Positions 16,429 through 25,502 of a DNA stretch of 64,000 nt are shown in pieces; the first letter of the stretch is position 1, and every line of letters starts with the position of its first letter. A program made the position numbers and the translations under genes. The DNA comes from Terasakiella sp033100395. Lineage in GTDB: Bacteria > Pseudomonadota > Alphaproteobacteria > Rhodospirillales > Terasakiellaceae. The notes under the pieces were generated by a model that was not told the origin of the DNA, searched no databases, and was given only the letters and a program-made list of their open reading frames with translations. The stretch spans positions 22,824-86,823 of the forward strand of contig NZ_JAWLVJ010000020.1 in assembly GCF_033100395.1 (NCBI RefSeq). The letters run 5' to 3'.

Positions 16429-17025
16429 ATGACAAAACTCGTCTGTGTATTGTTTTTTGCTATGGTGATGAGCCTGTCTGTCGCACAGGCACAGGAAGTC
16501 GGGATCGCAAAAGGTATCAGCAATGTTTTGGTGGAAACCGATGATGGTCCGATCAAGATTGAACGTAATCAGGACACAAATAATCTGATTGCCGAAGACT
16601 TCGCCAAAACATCACGGCCCTGTCCGCCCTTCTGCGTCCAGCCCATGAAAGTGGCGGACGGGGTGGAAACCTATGGGGAACTTGAAATCGTCAATTTCCT
16701 GAAAAATAAAGAAGGTATGTTGATTGATGCGCGTACCGAAGAATGGCACTTCAAAGGCACGATTCCCAGTTCGGTCAATATTCCTTATGTTGAAATTGCC
16801 CAGCGTATGGATGAGTTGGGCTGTGACAAGTCAGGTAAGGCCTGGGACTGTAAAGGTGCCAAGAAAGTCGTGCTTTATTGTAACGGTCCCTGGTGTGGGC
16901 AATCCCCGGTGGCGATCAAGGCTTTGCTGCGTGATGGATATCCGGCGGATAAAATCAAATATTATCGCGGCGGGATGCAGGCCTGGCATGCTTTGGGGCT
17001 GACTGTGGTTGAAGGCGGTCTCTAA
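16429..17025 (+). CDS. Periplasmic rhodanese-like sulfurtransferase
   Basis: The 198-residue protein has a signal peptide (ending AQAQE), then a single rhodanese domain with MLIDARTEEWHFKGTIPSSVNIPY and the active-site loop CNGPWCGQSPVA, followed by YYRGGMQAWHALGLTVV. A second cysteine pair lies in RPCPPFCVQP ahead of the domain. It could transfer sulfane sulfur from thiosulfate or persulfides in the periplasm. AAGGA precedes the chosen ATG; the gene follows the hydrolase by 10 bases and the two are likely an operon. Confidence 0.9.
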   Translation: MTKLVCVLFFAMVMSLSVAQAQEVGIAKGISNVLVETDDGPIKIERNQDTNNLIAEDFAKTSRPCPPFCVQPMKVADGVETYGELEIVNFLKNKEGMLIDARTEEWHFKGTIPSSVNIPYVEIAQRMDELGCDKSGKAWDCKGAKKVVLYCNGPWCGQSPVAIKALLRDGYPADKIKYYRGGMQAWHALGLTVVEGGL

Positions 17026-17030
17026 AAAAA

Positions 17031-19721
17031 TTAGATGGGGGTCTTATCTTCGCGACCCTCATCTTTCAGCAGTTCGTTCATTGCCTGCGTCAGTGCATCG
17101 ATGGAAACGGGTTTCTGAATATAGATATCCACGCCAAATTCCATGGCGTTTTCTTCGGTCACCTTTTTATCATAGCCGGACATCATGATGATCGGGATGT
17201 CCGCCTTGATCTCACGAATGGCCTTGACCATCTGGTCACCGGACATTTTCGGCATGGTCTGATCTGTCAGGATGATCTGATAGCGATCCGGGTCAGTGAC
17301 GAAAGCATCCAGCGCTTCGATACTGTCGGTATAGCTTTCAAACTGATAGCCGGTTTCTTCCAGCAATTCTTCCAGGAACTGGGTGTTTAGAACCTCATCA
17401 TCAATGATCAGTGCGCGTTCATCATTGCCGCCGGTCAGCGGCAGATTGTTGTTTTCCTGGGCGACAGGCAAGTTGGTGATGGGTAGATAGACGGTAAAGG
17501 TGGTGCCTTTGCCCGGTTCACTTTCCACCTGAATGTCACCGTTGTGGTTCTGGACAATCCCATGCACCATGGCAAGGCCCAGCCCGGTGCCTTCCCCGCT
17601 TTTCTTGGTGCTGTAGAAGGGGTCGAAAATTCGGGTGATGGTTTCTTCGTTCATGCCATGTCCACTATCGGTGACGGTGAGTTTCAGATAGGGACCGGGG
17701 GTTAGCGCAGCTGATCGTTCGGCAAAATTTTTGCTGATGGTTACTTCTTCAAGCCGCACGTCCAGTACACCACCTTCTTGCCCCATGGCATGATTGGCAT
17801 TGGTGCAGAGGTTTAGGATCAGCTGCTGGATCTGGGTGCTATCTGCGACAACGGGTTCACACTTTGTCGGGATGTGCTGGTGGATATCAATATTGGCTGG
17901 GGTGGTTGATTTCACCAGCTGCATGGCTTCATTCAGCACAGGCGGGATATGGGTACTGACCAGTTCCCCTTCGGCACGTCGGGAAAAGGTCAGGATTTGT
18001 TTGACCATATTCGCCGCCCGGTTGGCGGATTTGGCGATTTGCTGGATACGTGCGTGGTTCGGGTCATCATCTGATATTCGCGACGACAAAAGAGATGAAT
18101 AGCCCAAAATCGGCGTCAGGATATTGTTGAAATCATGGGCAATGCCACCTGCCAATGTGCCGATGGTTTCCATCTTCTGGGCCTGGCGCAGTTGTTTTTC
18201 CAGCGCTTTCTGGCTTTCTTCCTGTTCTTTGCGCGCAGAAATATCGGTGATAAAGGCTACGCTTCGCATATTTTCCTGCGGGGCACCGGGCAGAACAGAA
18301 GCGTTGATTTCAACTGGCAGCGTATCGCCGTTTTTCTTGAGGAAGCGCAGTTCGTAAGATTGATGCGGGATTTCTTTGGCCTGATTGAGGTGAGCTTCCC
18401 AGATGGAAATGTCATCGTGATGGATAAATTCTGTGATGATGCGATTGAACATTTCATCGCGGTTATAGCCCAGCATTTTATGAAAGGCGGAATTGATATC
18501 AATGATTTCACGGCGATCCAGATCGGCAATGACGAAACCTTCCGATGTGGCTTCGATAATGGCGCGCAGGCTGCCTTCGGTGGCGAGCAGGGCTTCTTCG
18601 GCTTTTTTGCGTGCCGTGATATCCTGACCGGAACTTAAGACCCCGTTTGGCTGATTATAGCGGTTAAGTTCCAGCGCGTTGTGCCAGAAGATCAGGCGGC
18701 GTTCCCCGGTCTTGGTGATAATCTCATTTTCATAGTAAGATGATTTATTGACACCTTCGGGGGTGGTGTTGGTACGAAACAGATCAATAAAAACCTGGCG
18801 CAGGGCGTGTCGTTCTTCTGGCGGGATGGCAAGATCAAACCAGTCGCGCCCGATAATATCATTGGCATCATATCCCAGTACATCCAGACCACGCTGATTT
18901 ACCATGACGATCTTTCCGGTGTTATCCAGTTTCAGAATGATGGCTTCGGCGATATGCAGGAAACGTTCGGTCTCTTCTTTCTGTTTTTTAAGGTTGGCTT
19001 CGGCAATGTCTTTTGATCGCAGGTGCGAACCAACAATTTTCAGTAGATTGTTTCCGGCTGTGGTGACTTCTTCAAATTCCGTTCTGGCAAGGTTGGGTTC
19101 CAGCCGTAAGGACGTATCTTCCGGGCGGGTGGGGTCAATCCTTTTGAAGTCATGGGCCAGGAAGTGCAAGGGCCGGGTCACGGTCTTATAAAAGACAAAC
19201 AGCAGCAGAATGGAGATCACAAAACTTTGCAGCAGGGCAGCACCCAGGATGGTCAGGGATTGTTTTAAGAAGGCAAGCACCGTGTTATAGGGGGAAACTT
19301 CCACACTTAGCGTTCCGATGAGTTCCTGCGGATTGCCCTGAAAACGCAAAGGTCGTTTGAAATAATATTTCTTTTTAAAGAAATACTTCGTGAACTCGTT
19401 ATAGGGCAATTCGCTTGGATAGCGTAAAAGCGTGGTCATGCTGTTGTGGTTTTCATCTTTGATATCAACGCTGATGATCGGCTGGAATTCAAAAAGCCCG
19501 GCGGCGACTTCGGCCGCCAGGTCGTTATCAAAGGTATAAACCGCTTTGGTGGCTGCCTTTTCAATGGAATTGACGACCTCAACCACACGCATGCTCAGGT
19601 TTTCCAGGCGCTGATGATAATCCCAGACAACCTGCACACTCCCGATCAGCAGCCCCAGAATAAGGGTCAGCAAAACGACAGTTCGCGTCATGCGATAGGC
19701 AATGGACTTGCGTGTGCTCAT
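17031..19721 (-). CDS. Hybrid sensor histidine kinase with two PAS domains and a receiver
   Basis: The membrane protein of about 896 residues shows, in order, a transmembrane helix near the N terminus, a periplasmic domain of about 120 residues, a second helix near 165-190, two PAS domains (with LDNTGKIVMVNQRGLDVLGY and EATSEGFVIADLDRREIIDINS), a HisKA box (GTLAGGIAHDFNNILTPILGY), an HATPase domain (LNLCTNANHAM, GEGTGLGLAMVHGIV) and a C-terminal receiver domain (ALIIDDEVLNTQF, ILTDQTMPKMSG, IYIQKPVS). The start at 19721 follows AGGGA. It ends five bases from the rhodanese gene, tail to tail. No cognate response regulator gene is adjacent. Confidence 0.93.
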   Translation of the reverse strand: MSTRKSIAYRMTRTVVLLTLILGLLIGSVQVVWDYHQRLENLSMRVVEVVNSIEKAATKAVYTFDNDLAAEVAAGLFEFQPIISVDIKDENHNSMTTLLRYPSELPYNEFTKYFFKKKYYFKRPLRFQGNPQELIGTLSVEVSPYNTVLAFLKQSLTILGAALLQSFVISILLLFVFYKTVTRPLHFLAHDFKRIDPTRPEDTSLRLEPNLARTEFEEVTTAGNNLLKIVGSHLRSKDIAEANLKKQKEETERFLHIAEAIILKLDNTGKIVMVNQRGLDVLGYDANDIIGRDWFDLAIPPEERHALRQVFIDLFRTNTTPEGVNKSSYYENEIITKTGERRLIFWHNALELNRYNQPNGVLSSGQDITARKKAEEALLATEGSLRAIIEATSEGFVIADLDRREIIDINSAFHKMLGYNRDEMFNRIITEFIHHDDISIWEAHLNQAKEIPHQSYELRFLKKNGDTLPVEINASVLPGAPQENMRSVAFITDISARKEQEESQKALEKQLRQAQKMETIGTLAGGIAHDFNNILTPILGYSSLLSSRISDDDPNHARIQQIAKSANRAANMVKQILTFSRRAEGELVSTHIPPVLNEAMQLVKSTTPANIDIHQHIPTKCEPVVADSTQIQQLILNLCTNANHAMGQEGGVLDVRLEEVTISKNFAERSAALTPGPYLKLTVTDSGHGMNEETITRIFDPFYSTKKSGEGTGLGLAMVHGIVQNHNGDIQVESEPGKGTTFTVYLPITNLPVAQENNNLPLTGGNDERALIIDDEVLNTQFLEELLEETGYQFESYTDSIEALDAFVTDPDRYQIILTDQTMPKMSGDQMVKAIREIKADIPIIMMSGYDKKVTEENAMEFGVDIYIQKPVSIDALTQAMNELLKDEGREDKTPI

Positions 19722-19951
19722 TAATTTCCCTGTCAAAACCAAGGATCAATTCCTGCGTTTACTCTATCGCAGTCTGGCCTGCGGGCACAATCAATTATAC
19801 ATGCGAGCAGCCGTATAGGTGATAAGCTCAGGGTTGGAAAAAACAATTAAGTGCATATCAGTCATGGACCTTTGTTAAAAAGCAGGTTAGGGTTCAATGC
19901 AACTATCTGCTATTATAGAACAAAATTGGTTTCACAGGGTCGTTCAGGCGT

Positions 19952-22147
19952 ATGCCAGAAATTCGCAAAGTAAAAGTTTCTACAGGGATCGAATGGGTAG
20001 AGGTACCTGCCGCAGGTGTTTACATCCTGTGCGGCTGTCCCCCCGATAGTGTGAAACACCTGATGAAACTGGGACTCATCGTCCCAACTGAACGTGATGG
20101 CTGGACGTTTGAAACCGGGCCAAATGCGATTTTGCTGTCTGATGTGATCCTGCAAAATGGCAGTTTCACCAATATGGCGGAATTCCCGGTTCTGCAGATG
20201 CTCTATCGTCAGGGTACCCTGATTCCGAATCATCCCAATAATACAGGCATTAAACCGATCTTGATCGGGGCGGAAGATCAGATCAATGCGCAGATGGAAT
20301 ATATTCATCGTGGCAACTATGGTCTGGTTAGCGAAGAAGAAATGGTCAAAGGTGGGGCTTCACCGGAAGAAGCCAAGACCATGATGCGCATGAAACTGCG
20401 TTTCGCTTTTGGTGCTATTCATCATCCCAGTGCCCTGTTGGATCATCGTGTCTTAAAAGAAGATGCGGTTGAAATTCAAAATGGTGTTTATGTTAAACGC
20501 CTGGCGCTGAATAAGTTTGAGATTTCCTATGGGACGGAGTCTATTCAGGTCAATCTGAAGCTGGAAGCGCAGGAACATTATGTGCCGTCTTATCCGCTGG
20601 GCTATCACCGGGTGGCGCGAGACAGTTTTTCCATTATCCATTCGGGGGATGGGGATGGCTGGGACGTAAACCGTCCGACTATGTCCAGTGTGGTCTTTTA
20701 TCAGGGTAAGATTTATCTGGTGGATGCGGGGCCAAACGTGCGTGTGACACTGCAATCCTTGGGCATTGGGATTAGCGAGGTGGACGGTATCTTCCACACC
20801 CATTCTCATGATGACCATTTTGCCGGACTGCCAGCCTTTATCCGATCAGACCGTAAAATAAATTATTATGCGGCCCCTTATGTACGCGCGTCTGTTGCCA
20901 AGAAGCTGTCGGCGCTTTTGTCGATTGAAGAAGACCGTTTTTCTGATTTCTTTAATATTCATGACCTTGAAGTCGATGAATGGAATGATGTCCATGGGCT
21001 GGAAGTACGCCCGCGTCTGTCCCCGCATCCGGTGGAAACAGCTGTCCTGCAGTTCCGCGCATTGGGGCCGGATGGCTATAAGACTTATGGGCATTATGCT
21101 GATATTGTCTCACTAGACGTTTTAAAGGGGATGATCACCGATGATGATGAAGCCCCCGGTGTATCGCAGGAATTTTATGATCGCATTCAGGATCACTATC
21201 TTGAACCGATGGATGTGAAAAAGATCGATATCGGTGGCGGTCTGATCCATGGTGAAGCCAGCGACTTTGCCAAAGATAAATCTGGCAAGATGATCTTATC
21301 CCATACGGCCCTTGCTTTACGCCCCGACCAACGTGAGATTGGATCGGGTGCGCCGTTTGGTACGCGCGATGTATTGATTCCGTCCCATCAGGATAATACG
21401 CGTCGTTATGCGTTTGATTATCTGGAAGACTATTTTCCGACCGTGCCGAAACATGCGCTGCGTACTTTAATGAACACGACGGTGGTGACTTTCAACCCGG
21501 AAACCATCCTGTTGAAGGAAGGCGAAGATATTGACAATATCTATCTTCTGCTGACCGGATCGGTTGAATTGTTGAAAACGTCGAACGATATGCATTCACT
21601 GGTCTCAGCGGGTTCTCTGGTGGGGGAAATCAACGCCCTTCACCATTTGCCGTCGATGGAGACCTATCGCGCGCTAACCTTTGTGCAGGCATTGCAGATC
21701 CCGACCAAGCTTTATCGTGAAGTTGTTGATAAATATAAATTGTTTGCCGATATTCTGCGCCTGATGGAGGGGCGTGAATTCTTGCAATCGACCTGGATAT
21801 TCGGGGAAGCGATTTCGTATTCCACCCAAAATCGCATTGCCGATGAAATGGTTTGTCATCATCTGGATAAAGGGGAAAAATACACCCCTGAAAAAGGCAG
21901 TGGTGTGCATATTATCCGCGAAGGTGAAGCGACCCTTTATAGTAATGGTGATGAGCTGGAAACAATTGGTCGTGGTGACTTCTTTGGAGAAGACAGCGCC
22001 ATCTTTGGTCAGGACAGCAATTATCATATTGTGACAAATTCCGCTCTGGAATTCTGCACCATCAAAGCAGACGTTTTGAAAGACATCCCGATCGTTCAGT
22101 GGAAGCTGATTGAAAGCCTGGAACGTCGCCGCCACCTTCTGGCTTAA
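19952..22147 (+). CDS. Metallo-beta-lactamase-fold protein with two cyclic-nucleotide-binding-like domains
   Basis: The 731-residue protein has no signal peptide. Residues 1-170 form an N-terminal part I do not recognise. Residues about 230-420 carry a metallo-beta-lactamase fold with the metal motif THSHDDHFAG and later histidines in GHYADIVSLD. Residues about 500-600 and 640-725 look like two cNMP-binding domains. The first has VGEINALHHLPSMETYRA, a partly preserved phosphate-binding cassette; the second has DFFGEDSAIFGQDSNYHI, which lacks the usual arginine. Binding of cAMP is plausible only for the first. An adenylate cyclase gene lies 1 kb away. The substrate of the hydrolase is unknown. 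Confidence 0.8.
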   Translation: MPEIRKVKVSTGIEWVEVPAAGVYILCGCPPDSVKHLMKLGLIVPTERDGWTFETGPNAILLSDVILQNGSFTNMAEFPVLQMLYRQGTLIPNHPNNTGIKPILIGAEDQINAQMEYIHRGNYGLVSEEEMVKGGASPEEAKTMMRMKLRFAFGAIHHPSALLDHRVLKEDAVEIQNGVYVKRLALNKFEISYGTESIQVNLKLEAQEHYVPSYPLGYHRVARDSFSIIHSGDGDGWDVNRPTMSSVVFYQGKIYLVDAGPNVRVTLQSLGIGISEVDGIFHTHSHDDHFAGLPAFIRSDRKINYYAAPYVRASVAKKLSALLSIEEDRFSDFFNIHDLEVDEWNDVHGLEVRPRLSPHPVETAVLQFRALGPDGYKTYGHYADIVSLDVLKGMITDDDEAPGVSQEFYDRIQDHYLEPMDVKKIDIGGGLIHGEASDFAKDKSGKMILSHTALALRPDQREIGSGAPFGTRDVLIPSHQDNTRRYAFDYLEDYFPTVPKHALRTLMNTTVVTFNPETILLKEGEDIDNIYLLLTGSVELLKTSNDMHSLVSAGSLVGEINALHHLPSMETYRALTFVQALQIPTKLYREVVDKYKLFADILRLMEGREFLQSTWIFGEAISYSTQNRIADEMVCHHLDKGEKYTPEKGSGVHIIREGEATLYSNGDELETIGRGDFFGEDSAIFGQDSNYHIVTNSALEFCTIKADVLKDIPIVQWKLIESLERRRHLLA

Positions 22148-23142
22148 TTAAAAATCATATCCAAGAGAATTTTACGTTCTGCAGGTCCGGCTCTGCGATG
22201 GGTGATGAATCGTGCATGATCCTCATGGTTTGCCTCTTTGGAAAGCTTAATGGACCAGAGCGCATTAATCTCGTTCGGCACGATGGAATAGCGCAGATCA
22301 ATGATGCGATTTTCATGGATTGGGTCTTTGGCGATAAAGCCTTTTGAAAACCAGCGAAAGCGTTCAATGTCTTTGGCTTGGGTGCTTGATTTGTCCAGCC
22401 AGGGAAAATCACGATCGATATCCAGGGCTTTGATGGTGGTGCCTTCAAAGATTGTGGTATTCCATCCGGTGCGTACCGCATCGACGTGATAGGTATCGCC
22501 TTCGCGGTAAATCACTTTCCAGACCATCAGATTGCCGAAGCTCGGTTTGGCATCGATAATTCGGGCTTCATGATCGCGCTGGGTGATCAGATTTAATCCG
22601 GCTTGCGTCGCGCGGAAATTCTGCAAGGCTCCGAATGACAGATAAAGGACCATCCAGCCCAGAGCGATCTGTGAATATCGAACATGGTCTTTCCAGGCGG
22701 CCAGGATGACGAGGATCAGGATGGGCAGGGTAAAGAGTGGATCAATGATGGAGATAAAGCTCCAGGCCACGCGCAGGTCGCTAAACGGCCAGAACAACAT
22801 GGTCCCATAAGACGTGGCTGCATCCAAAAGCCCGTGGGTGGCGTAACCGAGTGTGCAAAATAGCAGGCTCTGTTTAAATGAAAGCCCCCATCGTTTCCCG
22901 AGAAAAAGATAGAGCAAACTCCCGCAGATCAATCCTCCCACTGGGACAAAGATTAGAGAATGGGTGAACTGGCGATGATATTCCAGATACAGAAGCGGAT
23001 CATGGTCTGATCGGATAAACGTATCCAGATCAGGTGTCATCCCTGCAATCCAGCCAAACAGGGCGGCCAGAAACAGGTGTTTTTTGCTTCGTGTGGCCTG
23101 CGGCACGACCGCGCCGATGACGCCTTGTGTGACTGGATCCAT
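22144..23142 (-). CDS. YdjM/DUF457-family membrane metal-dependent hydrolase
   Basis: The 332-residue protein starts MDPVTQGVIGAVVPQA and has the family histidines and aspartates in GWIAGMTPDLDTF, EYHRQFTHSL and GYATHGLLDAATSYG, with about four membrane helices in the first 180 residues. The C-terminal 150 residues are soluble. The family (LexA-regulated YdjM in E. coli) is annotated as inner-membrane metal-dependent hydrolase, with no established substrate. It overlaps the end of the preceding convergent gene by four bases. AAGGAAC precedes the ATG. Confidence 0.85.
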   Translation of the reverse strand: MDPVTQGVIGAVVPQATRSKKHLFLAALFGWIAGMTPDLDTFIRSDHDPLLYLEYHRQFTHSLIFVPVGGLICGSLLYLFLGKRWGLSFKQSLLFCTLGYATHGLLDAATSYGTMLFWPFSDLRVAWSFISIIDPLFTLPILILVILAAWKDHVRYSQIALGWMVLYLSFGALQNFRATQAGLNLITQRDHEARIIDAKPSFGNLMVWKVIYREGDTYHVDAVRTGWNTTIFEGTTIKALDIDRDFPWLDKSSTQAKDIERFRWFSKGFIAKDPIHENRIIDLRYSIVPNEINALWSIKLSKEANHEDHARFITHRRAGPAERKILLDMIFN

Positions 23143-23166
23143 TCTGAATTGTTCCTTGCTGTATTT

Positions 23167-24447
23167 TTATGGAAGCCTGAAAATAGTAAGGGCATTTTCG
23201 CGCCCTTTAACCTGGATTTGTTCTTTGGTCGTGATACCCGGATTTCCAATCTGCTGGTAGGTTTGATCATCAACAATGATTTCACCTTCCTGTGCTGCGG
23301 AACACAAACGTGATGCTACGTTTACCGTATCGCCAATGACAGTAAAGTCCATGCGGCTGGCGGCACCAACGGTTCCAACAACAACATAGCCAGTATAAAT
23401 CCCGATGCCAATACCGCGCGGCAGTTTTGCTTGCTTCATTTGGTTCATGGCTTCTCGGGCAGCTTGCAAGGCGCGCTTTTCGGATCTGTCCCCCTGAAAA
23501 TGGGCAAGGACGGCGTCGCCGATCATTTTATCCACGTCTCCATTGTTCTGCACAATTGCGTCAATAACGATTCCAAGAGATTTATTCAGAAAGGCAACTA
23601 CATCTTCCGGTGTTTCATTTTCGCAAAAGTCTGTAAAACCGCGAATATCGGAAAATAATATCGTCGCTTTGACCCGTCTTGATTTTACAGCTCCTTTTCC
23701 AGTGGAAGAGCGTAGTGACGTGACGGCTTCATTGGAGACGAGTTTTTGGAGGCGTTGGCGAAATTCGCGTAGCAGGTCTGTTCTGTAATTGATGTCTGCT
23801 TGAGCGTGAAAAACCAGTCTATGCATTATCCAGCCCAGAAACAGCAGAATGGATACAGGGAGAACAATGGCGGGAACAACGACCTTAAGCGCGATCATAT
23901 CCAGATAGCCGACTGGTTCATAGAGTTCCATTACAGTATTGTATTGACTGTCAGGTACGCGGACATAAAGCTCATAGAGTTTGGTCCCGCCGGGACGCTT
24001 TTTTGCCACTAGGGTTCGTTTCCCGTTTAAGGCATTTTTGTAACCAGCACTTGGGTCATAATTTCCGATCTGTTCTTCTTCGCTGGAATAAAGAATAAGT
24101 CCGTGATGACCGTATATTTTCAAATGTGACAGGCCAAGTTCCTTGACTTCGCCACGCAGAGTATCAAGCAGATGTTGCCCTTCTGGTTTACTGAAAAAGG
24201 TTGTAGGGTCTGTTGTCTCTTGTAGCCTGTGCCAAGCTGTTCCATTTTCGTCAAATAGGGCTCGATTAATGACAGCGGCTCTGTTCTCTGAAATTTCCAA
24301 ATAGATTTTTTGCGTTAGCCAGGAACTGCCGACCCCCATTACAAGACCAATAATAACAGTCAGAAACAGTAATGAGGGGAGAACAATGTTGCGAAACCGC
24401 TGTTTTAAAGGATAGGGAGCTTCAAATTCAAGAATCTCCTTATCCAT
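23167..24447 (-). CDS. Membrane-anchored class III adenylate cyclase
   Basis: The 426-residue protein has two membrane helices (about 22-45 and 185-208) bracketing a sensor-like extracytoplasmic domain, then a cyclase catalytic domain. Catalytic features are intact: metal-binding aspartates in LFSDIRGFTDF and DKMIGDAVLAHF, the adenine-selecting Lys and Asp in VDKMIGD and RMDFTVIGDTV, and the Asn-Arg pair in NVASRL. It should make cAMP in response to a periplasmic signal. Its start overlaps the end of the upstream regulator gene by eight bases, so the two are translationally coupled. Confidence 0.92.
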   Translation of the reverse strand: MDKEILEFEAPYPLKQRFRNIVLPSLLFLTVIIGLVMGVGSSWLTQKIYLEISENRAAVINRALFDENGTAWHRLQETTDPTTFFSKPEGQHLLDTLRGEVKELGLSHLKIYGHHGLILYSSEEEQIGNYDPSAGYKNALNGKRTLVAKKRPGGTKLYELYVRVPDSQYNTVMELYEPVGYLDMIALKVVVPAIVLPVSILLFLGWIMHRLVFHAQADINYRTDLLREFRQRLQKLVSNEAVTSLRSSTGKGAVKSRRVKATILFSDIRGFTDFCENETPEDVVAFLNKSLGIVIDAIVQNNGDVDKMIGDAVLAHFQGDRSEKRALQAAREAMNQMKQAKLPRGIGIGIYTGYVVVGTVGAASRMDFTVIGDTVNVASRLCSAAQEGEIIVDDQTYQQIGNPGITTKEQIQVKGRENALTIFRLP

Positions 24448-24967
24448 TTACTTCTTCTTTAAGGATTTTTTCTCCTGCCAGTAGGTCTTCCACGAAGAAG
24501 GCCACCAGTTCATTTCGCCCGCGCACTTCTGCCTTTTGGTAGATGGAACTGCTTTGGCTTTTCACTGTCCCGGTTTTGGTGTTGCGCAGATCAGCGATTT
24601 CCTGCGTGGACATACCTTTGATCAGCAGCAAAGCGACTTCCTGTTCAGAAGGGGAGAATTTCCAGTCAGTGAAATGTCGGTTGATGACTTTCAGTAACTC
24701 ACCGGATGCCACCTCGACAGAGGCCTGAATCTGGCGGTGTTTTTTCAGCAGACGCAAAATCTGGTTGCCTATGACAACAAGGGCAATGGACAGGATAATG
24801 GCGGCTGTGAGTTCGATTTCATCATGGGCAATCCAGGATGTATCGACATCGACACCGAATAGGTCGGCAACGACATCGATAAGGAAAAAGACCTCGCACA
24901 TGGCGATGACTATAAAAGAAAAGATGAGCGCCTTAACTTCGTTGTTGTGTTTTTGATTATTGGACAT
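24440..24967 (-). CDS. Membrane-bound LuxR-type transcriptional regulator
   Basis: The 175-residue protein has two N-terminal membrane helices (about 12-33 and 50-70), a short helical linker, and a C-terminal LuxR/GerE-type helix-turn-helix: FSPSEQEVALLLIKGMSTQEIADLRNTKTGTVKSQSSSIYQKA. There is no receiver domain. It resembles small membrane-tethered regulators that sense a membrane or periplasmic cue directly. Its overlap with the adenylate cyclase gene suggests that both answer the same signal, or that it controls the cyclase operon. Confidence 0.85.
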   Translation of the reverse strand: MSNNQKHNNEVKALIFSFIVIAMCEVFFLIDVVADLFGVDVDTSWIAHDEIELTAAIILSIALVVIGNQILRLLKKHRQIQASVEVASGELLKVINRHFTDWKFSPSEQEVALLLIKGMSTQEIADLRNTKTGTVKSQSSSIYQKAEVRGRNELVAFFVEDLLAGEKILKEEVNG

Positions 24968-25014
24968 GTTGAGTTCTCAAAAAATGGGGGTGGGACAAGA
25001 TACGATGATATGGA

Positions 25015-25491
25015 TCAATCGTCATCATCATATTTTCCCTGATCCGCGCGTGGATGGCAGGCCATGCAGTTAGACTTGGATTTAACTTTCGGGTCATTCC
25101 ATGCGGTTTCGGGGACTTCACCTCGATGTTCATGCTGCCAATAGGGTAGTTCTGTAATGCGTTGCGGGGTCATATGATCTTTAACGCCGCGCATAAAACG
25201 GCTGTTCCAAAGACCTGTATCGGCCGCACCGTTCATCAGAAACCGGGTGATATAGAGTTGGTTTTCTTCATTTACGGATGCATCTTCATTAAAGTGATCC
25301 TTCAGATTGCTCATCATCTTTTGCCAGGACCGTTGCGGCAGCATCTGTGGCGGGAAAGCCAGATGGCAAGCGCCGCATTCTGAGTTTACGGTTTTATCTT
25401 CAATGGGGGAATAGCGGGCATCCGCAAAGCTGGCTGTGGATGTGGACAGCGCAAAGGCTGCTGCCAGAAGACAAAGGGTAAGGGAATTCAT
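25015..25491 (-). CDS. Secreted diheme cytochrome c (DHC family)
   Basis: The 158-residue protein has a signal peptide and two heme motifs, CGACH (about residue 39) and CMACH (about 146), with the DHC-type spacing and the LPQRSWQKMM segment. Diheme cytochrome c of this family is known to pair with the monoheme SHP and a cytochrome b561. Those partners are encoded, fused, 11 bases upstream. The protein ends in an acidic DDDD tail. GGAAG precedes the ATG. Confidence 0.9.
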   Translation of the reverse strand: MNSLTLCLLAAAFALSTSTASFADARYSPIEDKTVNSECGACHLAFPPQMLPQRSWQKMMSNLKDHFNEDASVNEENQLYITRFLMNGAADTGLWNSRFMRGVKDHMTPQRITELPYWQHEHRGEVPETAWNDPKVKSKSNCMACHPRADQGKYDDDD

Positions 25492-25502
25492 GTTCTTTCT
25501 TC

